Assembly: GCF_042683165.1 (NCBI RefSeq)
Contig: NZ_JBHUIZ010000003.1
Span: forward strand, 248,001 to 312,000
Length of the DNA: 64,000 nucleotides
From: Tigheibacillus halophilus
Lineage (GTDB): Bacteria; Bacillota; Bacilli; Bacillales; Amphibacillaceae
Direction: 5' to 3'
Within the stretch, counting starts at the first letter, position 1, and the number at the start of each line of letters is the position of its first letter. Under the pieces are notes generated by a model. That model worked only from the letters and a program-made list of their open reading frames with translations, was not told where the DNA came from and made no database searches. This document shows positions 59,526-64,000 of the stretch, piece by piece. The translations under genes and the position numbers were made by a program.

Positions 59526-60374
59526 TCATTCCGTTATGGAGATAGATGCAGCAGCATCTAACTTTAGATAATCTGTCAGAAAATTACCGATGCCGTCTTT
59601 TTCATTTGTATCGGTCACGACATTGGCGATCGATTTCAATTCGTCAATCGCGTTCCCCATCGCCACGCCAACCCCGGCATAATCAATCATTTCCAGATCG
59701 TTATCTTCATCCCCAAATGCAATAATACGTTCTTTCGGGATATGATAGTAATAAGCGATTTTATCGACCCCAACCGCTTTATTAATTCCTTTTTTTACAA
59801 TCTCGATAATATTCCACGGTGCACCCCATTTGCGGTGTTCAATCACTTCTGCATGATGGTCGTCCAGATTTTGCCGAAGATCGTCGATATAATCCGGGTG
59901 AGGATGGATCAGCAGGGAAGTCGGATCAGTATCCAGTTTGTTTTTGAGATTGCCGATAGTGTATGGCACATCGTCAGAAGTCTGGCTGAAAATATCAAGG
60001 ATTTCCTGATCGTATTTATCCAAATAGACACTATCTTGCACTTCAGCGAGAATATTTTTTGCGTGCATGTTGTAGCAAGCTTCGACAATGCTCAATGCAG
60101 TACGCTTTGGCATCGGATTATGCAGTACATCCCACTTTTTATCATACGGATGATGGATAAGTGCGCCGTTGAAATTGACCATGGGTGTATCGAGTTTAAG
60201 CTCATGGTAGTATTGAATGCTGGCACGGTGCGGTCTTCCTGTTGAAATGATAACAATATGTCCTTGCTGCACCGCCTTGGCAAGTACTTGTTTGGTTTTG
60301 GTACTAATCTTTTTGTTATCGTTTAATAACGTTCCATCTAAATCAAGTGCAATCAAATGTTTTTTACTGTTCAT
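59526..60374 (-). CDS. yitU: Cof-type HAD phosphatase YitU
   Basis: 282-residue HAD-IIB hydrolase. Motif I DLDGTLLND near 11-19, motif II ISTGRP, Lys in IVKKGINKAVGV, motif IV GDEDNDLEM. YitU-type enzymes dephosphorylate sugar phosphates or riboflavin intermediates; the substrate is not determined. ATG 60374 after GAGGTG; a GTG at 60383 overlaps that site. Confidence 0.88.
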   Translation of the reverse strand: MNSKKHLIALDLDGTLLNDNKKISTKTKQVLAKAVQQGHIVIISTGRPHRASIQYYHELKLDTPMVNFNGALIHHPYDKKWDVLHNPMPKRTALSIVEACYNMHAKNILAEVQDSVYLDKYDQEILDIFSQTSDDVPYTIGNLKNKLDTDPTSLLIHPHPDYIDDLRQNLDDHHAEVIEHRKWGAPWNIIEIVKKGINKAVGVDKIAYYYHIPKERIIAFGDEDNDLEMIDYAGVGVAMGNAIDELKSIANVVTDTNEKDGIGNFLTDYLKLDAAASISITE

Positions 60375-60499
60375 ACATTTCACCTCATTGACACAAGTTT
60401 ATAAACAATTTACTAATAAGTAAAGGAGAAAATGCTTTTCAGTATTTTAAAAAGGTATTATCATGATGTTACACGTATCTTATGGGAGGAACCTTTGAC

Positions 60500-61267
60500 A
60501 TGATTGGGATTAATCCATTAGCAATAGCATCCATACCGGCTTTGGAAGTTGTCGATATAGATAAAAAAGATATTGCACTTCCGGTCGTTACATATTTTCA
60601 CGGCTTTACAAGTGCTAAAGAACATAATTTGCCGTTGGCTTATTTACTAGCCGAAAAAGGGTTTCGTGTCATGCTTCCGGACAGTAAATGGCATGGACAG
60701 CGGGAGAATGGCGCGTCAACCCTGAAAAAACAGCTGTCATTTTTTGAAATTGTGCTGCAAAACGTTGCTGATTTGGAGACGATTAAGAACTACCTGCAGA
60801 AAAATCAGCTAATGAAGGGAGATAATTTTGGGATCGCCGGGACCAGCATGGGCGGTATCACCACCTGTGCTGCATTGACGAAATATCCATGGATTAAGGC
60901 GGCTGCGTGTCTGATGGGCTCACCGAAGCTGTCGGCATATGCGGAAGACTTGATTGCCGAAGTTGGAAAAAATATGCCGTTGCCAATTTCTGATGCAGAA
61001 ATCAGAGGAATTTTAGTGGAACTATCCAAAATCGATTTATCTAAACAACCGGAAAAACTGCAGGATAGACCACTTCTGTTCTGGCACGGAGATGCCGATC
61101 CGGTCGTGCCGTTTAACCATTCGTCAGGTTTTTATAAGGAAGTGAGCATGCAGTATGGTGACCAGGAGAAAATCCATTTTATAAAGGAAGAAAAACGCGG
61201 ACACAAGGTCAGCCGATTCGCCATATTGGAAACGGTGGACTGGTTTGTCACGCACTTACAAAGTTGA
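60500..61267 (+). CDS. yitV: Alpha/beta hydrolase YitV
   Basis: 255-residue serine hydrolase. Oxyanion HGFTSAKEHN, nucleophile Ser in GTSMGG, Asp in FWHGDADPVVP, His in KRGHKVSRF. B. subtilis YitV is an esterase-like neighbour of yitU. ATG 60500 has GGAGG 10 nt before it; the ATG at 60482 precedes that site. Divergent from yitU. Confidence 0.85.
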   Translation: MIGINPLAIASIPALEVVDIDKKDIALPVVTYFHGFTSAKEHNLPLAYLLAEKGFRVMLPDSKWHGQRENGASTLKKQLSFFEIVLQNVADLETIKNYLQKNQLMKGDNFGIAGTSMGGITTCAALTKYPWIKAAACLMGSPKLSAYAEDLIAEVGKNMPLPISDAEIRGILVELSKIDLSKQPEKLQDRPLLFWHGDADPVVPFNHSSGFYKEVSMQYGDQEKIHFIKEEKRGHKVSRFAILETVDWFVTHLQS

Positions 61268-61347
61268 ACTGTGATTTATATCATTGGAAAATAGACATAA
61301 ATATGTTTAAATAATGATAGCTGGAAAAAAAGGAGGGCAATCATATA

Positions 61348-61659
61348 ATGGAAGAAGCATTACAGGAAAATATTATTGGTGCTTTGGAAAATGTCATCGA
61401 CCCTGAATTGGGAATCGATATTGTGAATCTCGGATTGATCTATCATGTCGATTTGGATGATAATGGTGTATGCAAAGTGACTATGACACTAACAGCAATG
61501 GGTTGTCCGCTTAGTGCACACATTGAGGCAGACATTAAACGCGCCTTGGCAGATATTCCCGAAATCAAAGAAGTGGATGTCGAAATTGTCTGGAGTCCGC
61601 CTTGGGGCAAAGATAAAATGTCACGTTATGCGAAAATCGCATTGGGTATACCTGACTGA
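61348..61659 (+). CDS. yitW: YitW, MIP18/DUF59 Fe-S assembly protein
   Basis: 103-residue SufT/PaaD-type protein: VIDPELGIDIVNLGLIY, the conserved Cys in LTAMGCPLSAHI, VEIVWSPPWGKDKMS. Homologues help mature Fe-S proteins. Follows yitV as in B. subtilis. Confidence 0.92.
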   Translation: MEEALQENIIGALENVIDPELGIDIVNLGLIYHVDLDDNGVCKVTMTLTAMGCPLSAHIEADIKRALADIPEIKEVDVEIVWSPPWGKDKMSRYAKIALGIPD

Positions 61660-61766
61660 TTTTAAATTGCAACTATTTCTAGGGGGTTCATGATTGAACG
61701 CCCTTTTCATGTAAGAAGAAATAAACAAGCACGTAGGTTTTGAAAGAGGAGGGGAGAGAGTCCCGC

Positions 61767-62291
61767 ATGCGGCAGGAATCTTTTTTAGTGATACAGGTTG
61801 TCGGGTATAAAAATGCTGGTAAAACGACATTAATTTCTGAGTTGATCAGCTGTTTGACTGCGCGGAATTATCGGGTGGCAACTTTGAAACACCATGGGCA
61901 CGAGAGCAGCCTGCAAACAGTAGGAAATACCGACAGTACAAAGCACCACCAAGCAGGTGCTTTCATGGCCGGAGTGCGCTCTTCCTCTGAATTCCTGATG
62001 CATATCGATGGTGCGCAACCTTTGACAATGAAACAAATAATGACTATCTACGCCATGATGGATATTGATATTTTGCTGCTGGAAGGGTTCAAACAAGCAG
62101 AGTATCCAAAAATTGTTCTTCTGCGTGAGGAAACAGACAAAACATTATTGCAGCTCTCGAACATTATCGCAATTGGTGCCAAGAGAGATAACTTATTGCA
62201 AAATACCATATATGAGACGTTTTCGCTGAATGATCTGGACAAAGCAGTGCCACGACTTGCAGATTTATGTCTGGCAAATAAAGAAATCTGA
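61767..62291 (+). CDS. mobB: Molybdopterin-guanine dinucleotide cofactor protein MobB
   Basis: 174-residue P-loop GTPase-like protein; Walker A GYKNAGKTT near 14-22, HHGHESSL, SKxDS-like TDSTKHHQAGA, LLEGFK (Walker B) near 112. Assists MobA in adding GMP to the molybdenum cofactor. ATG 61767 after AGGAGGGGAG. Starts a small Mo-cofactor group with moaE and moaD; moaA, moaC, moeA and mobA are not in the window. Confidence 0.9.
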   Translation: MRQESFLVIQVVGYKNAGKTTLISELISCLTARNYRVATLKHHGHESSLQTVGNTDSTKHHQAGAFMAGVRSSSEFLMHIDGAQPLTMKQIMTIYAMMDIDILLLEGFKQAEYPKIVLLREETDKTLLQLSNIIAIGAKRDNLLQNTIYETFSLNDLDKAVPRLADLCLANKEI

Positions 62292-62413
62292 TATGTTCTT
62301 ATACAATAAAATCTTTTTCCTGCATGCGGGGAATGTAAAGCACGGAGAGTAGGAGAACACAGGAGTTCTGAGCATCTGTTTTCAACGAAGGGGCTTTTCA
62401 GAAAGGGGAAACA

Positions 62414-62887
62414 ATGAAAAAGAAATTCTGGCTGACGACTGAACCCATCACGATAAATGATGTGTATGAAAAAGTCGTCCGACCCGAGGCAGGGGCGGTT
62501 GCTACCTTTATAGGAACTGTCCGCGAATTTACAAAAGGAAAGCGAACACTCTTTTTAGAGTATCAGGCATATGTACCTATGGCTGAAAAAAAGCTTGCCC
62601 AAATCGGAGATGAGATTGCTGCAAAATGGGAAGATACACAAACAGCGATTGTCCATCGGACAGGAAAGCTTGCAATTAGTGACATTGCCGTAGCTATTGC
62701 TGTATCGACACCGCATCGTAAGGATGCTTTTGAGGCCAGCAGATATGCGATTGAACGAATAAAAGAAATAGTACCAATATGGAAAAAGGAAAATTGGGAA
62801 GACGGGACAAAATGGATCGGTGACCAAAAGGAAAAGGTTTCTTATGCCGATGAATTGCCTTCAAAGGAGGAAATGGAAAATGATTGA
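62414..62887 (+). CDS. moaE: Molybdopterin synthase large subunit MoaE
   Basis: 157-residue MoaE: GAVATFIGTVREFTKGKRTLFLEYQAYVPMAEKKL, HRTGKLAISDIAVAIAVSTPHRKDAFEA, PIWKKENWEDGTKWIG (catalytic Lys region). Makes molybdopterin dithiolene together with thiocarboxylated MoaD. Stop overlaps the moaD start by 8 nt. Confidence 0.95.
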   Translation: MKKKFWLTTEPITINDVYEKVVRPEAGAVATFIGTVREFTKGKRTLFLEYQAYVPMAEKKLAQIGDEIAAKWEDTQTAIVHRTGKLAISDIAVAIAVSTPHRKDAFEASRYAIERIKEIVPIWKKENWEDGTKWIGDQKEKVSYADELPSKEEMEND

Positions 62888-63113
62888 GGTTCTGTTTTTT
62901 GCTGAACTCCAAGAGGAGATAGGCAATAATAAAATATGGATGGAAGCAGCGGGTATGACTATTGCCGATCTCAAAAAACGATGCTTGGACAGATATAAGC
63001 TAACACAACTGGATCATGCTATGATTGCTTTGAACGAGGAGTATGCAACGGACGATATGTTGCTTGCCAATGGCGATACTGTCGCATTCATCCCTCCTGT
63101 AAGCGGGGGCTGA
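62880..63113 (+). CDS. moaD: Molybdopterin synthase sulfur carrier MoaD
   Basis: 77-residue ubiquitin-fold protein ending FIPPVSGG, whose C-terminal Gly-Gly is thiocarboxylated. AAAGGAGG before ATG 62880, inside moaE. Confidence 0.95.
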   Translation: MIEVLFFAELQEEIGNNKIWMEAAGMTIADLKKRCLDRYKLTQLDHAMIALNEEYATDDMLLANGDTVAFIPPVSGG

Positions 63114-63136
63114 ACAAAATAACGCCAAAGAAAAGG

Positions 63137-63160
63137 GGCTGTTTTGGAAACAGCCTTTTT
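63137..63160 (+). terminator. Terminator of mobB-moaED
   Basis: Stem GGCTGTTT/AAACAGCC with 3-nt loop and five T. Confidence 0.88.
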
Positions 63161-63260
63161 GAAGCAGTGAAGCAAATTTTTTCTTCATAGAGATAAACTA
63201 TTCGACTGACCTATAGTGATTGCCGGTTTTCGATATGTTGAAAAGAATATACTTCCGTTT

Positions 63261-63953
63261 TCAAATGATTTCCTCGTGCAGTTTATGAAAATCAATCACG
63301 ATTTTATCTTGTCCAGTGCTAAGGACCATATTTTTTTTCTTAAGCTGGGTTAGTGTGCGGCTAACTGTTTCACGACTGGAACCGATCATGCTTGCTAGTT
63401 CCCGATTGGTAAATTGCGTCGTGAGCTGATAGATACCATCTTTTTTTTCCACGCCATGGCTTTTGCATAGACGCAATAGCAGTTTGATGATTTGTTCATA
63501 CGTATTATCCAGTATTTTTTCCTCCAGCCTGGATTGTAAATCAACAATAAGATCGCCAAGCACACGGAATAACTTCACGCAAATCTCCGGATGAGTAATC
63601 AAAAAATCCTCGAATTGTGCAATCGGAATATAAATTAATACAGCATTTTCAGCAACTTCAGCATGTGCGGGATAATTGTCTTTACGAAAAAATCCTTGAT
63701 GCGGAAACATATCTCCAGGCTGTAAAATATTTACGATTTGCTCCTTGCCATGAAAATCTGTTTTATAAATTTTTATTTTTCCCTCATAGATAAAGTATAC
63801 GTTTGTTAGCGGATCATCTTGCATGAATATATGGGATCCCTTGCGGAAAGGCCGGTTTTTAGCCAAATCGACTATCGGTTCCATTTCAAAATCTGTTAAA
63901 TCCTTAAAAATCATGAACCGATGCAAAAGATCTTTTATCGTTTCTTTCTTCAA
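63261..63953 (-). CDS. Crp/Fnr-family regulator without Fe-S cysteines
   Basis: 230-residue regulator. Cyclic-nucleotide-binding-like beta barrel (about 15-115), dimer helix, and HTH_Crp at about 165-215 with TNRELASMIGSSRETVSRTLTQLKKKNMV; the R-E-T-V-S-R recognition helix suits a TGTGA-N6-TCACA type site. Only two Cys (ICVKL, RLCKS), so it lacks the C-terminal or N-terminal cluster of Fnr proteins. TTG 63953 with AAAGGTGG 9 nt before; no ATG with a ribosome binding site nearby. Next to Mo-cofactor genes, and a matching box is found upstream of the heme-copper cluster. Signal unknown. Confidence 0.88.
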   Translation of the reverse strand: MKKETIKDLLHRFMIFKDLTDFEMEPIVDLAKNRPFRKGSHIFMQDDPLTNVYFIYEGKIKIYKTDFHGKEQIVNILQPGDMFPHQGFFRKDNYPAHAEVAENAVLIYIPIAQFEDFLITHPEICVKLFRVLGDLIVDLQSRLEEKILDNTYEQIIKLLLRLCKSHGVEKKDGIYQLTTQFTNRELASMIGSSRETVSRTLTQLKKKNMVLSTGQDKIVIDFHKLHEEII

Positions 63954-64000
63954 TTTTCAAAGCCACCTTTCTTCAGCTATGTCCTTAATGATATTCTACC

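Noticed and set aside
59742..60245. 167-codon plus-strand frame opposite yitU
   Set aside because: Antisense shadow of the HAD phosphatase; no ribosome binding site.
1..64000. CRISPR arrays, insertion sequences, prophage genes, tRNA or rRNA genes
   Set aside because: No repeat-spacer arrays, transposase or integrase motifs, or tRNA/rRNA sequences were recognised by eye.

Overview
The window is a chromosomal segment from a low-GC, endospore-forming member of the Bacillaceae. The gerP operon, yhaL, comK, prsA, hemEHY, addAB and pbpF homologues, the strong AGGAGG ribosome binding sites and the frequent TTG/GTG starts all point there. Gene order follows two blocks of the Bacillus subtilis map: yhaN-yhaM-yhaL-prsA-yhaJ-yhaI-yhaH-trpP-hit-ecsAB-yhaA-hmoB-pbpF-hemEHY-yhfH-lplJ-lcfB-comK-yhjDE-addBA-gerP, then yitS-yitT-yitR-yitU-yitV-yitW. 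The extra OpuA glycine betaine operon with two substrate-binding proteins and two GbsR-type regulators suggests a salt-tolerant relative (Oceanobacillus/Virgibacillus-like; inference). I saw no tRNA, rRNA, insertion sequence, prophage or CRISPR.

Layout. 1-7.5 kb: DNA/RNA metabolism and secretion (yhaN 5'-truncated by the window edge, a GbsR-family regulator, yhaM, yhaL, prsA, yhaJ, yhaI). 7.5-12.7 kb: osmoprotection island (divergent gbsR-like gene, a 20-bp perfect palindrome, opuAA-AB-AC and a second opuAC) standing where B. subtilis has scoC/hpr. 12.8-18.7 kb: yhaH, TRAP-type regulated trpP, hit, ecsAB, yhaA. 18.8-25.6 kb: ferritin-like protein, PAP2 phosphatase, an MFS-liaF-liaS-liaR-like operon, bdbC plus an anchored CPHC thioredoxin, hmoB. 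25.8-31.6 kb: class A PBP and the coproporphyrin-branch heme genes hemEHY behind a Fur/PerR-like box. 31.7-39 kb: pepF, yhfH, lplJ, a FadR-box-controlled acyl-CoA ligase, comK, yhjD/yhjE-like genes. 39-46.5 kb: addBA. 46.8-50.4 kb: a five-gene heme-copper oxidase cluster (subunits IIa, II, I, SCO, small membrane protein). 50.5-52.5 kb: complete gerPABCDEF. 52.6-63.1 kb: rocD, yisL, a GH13 pseudoenzyme, degV, yitT, small proteins, yitU, yitV, yitW, mobB, moaED. 63.2-64 kb: a Crp/Fnr-family regulator.

Most interesting. The heme-copper cluster looks like a ba3 oxidase, and all six metal-ligand histidines and all CuA ligands are present. But the residue four positions after the first CuB histidine, the Tyr cross-linked to His in oxygen reductases, is Asn (N236), and a second K-channel Tyr is also lost. 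The gene order (II, I, SCO/SenC, small membrane protein) matches the norSY-senC-orf1 clusters of sNOR nitric oxide reductases. An FNR/CRP-type box sits at about -41.5 from a promoter that has a good -10 and no -35. The cluster is therefore better viewed as a candidate CuA-containing nitric oxide reductase under Crp/Fnr control. A Crp/Fnr protein without the iron-sulfur cysteines and molybdenum cofactor genes lie elsewhere in the same window.

Other notable points: a membrane-anchored GH13 protein that has lost its catalytic residues, a TRAP site on the trpP ribosome binding site, a GbsR-type operator candidate, an ARG box on rocD, a Gly/Ala-rich extension of GerPD, and a 42-residue YhfH zinc-ribbon gene.
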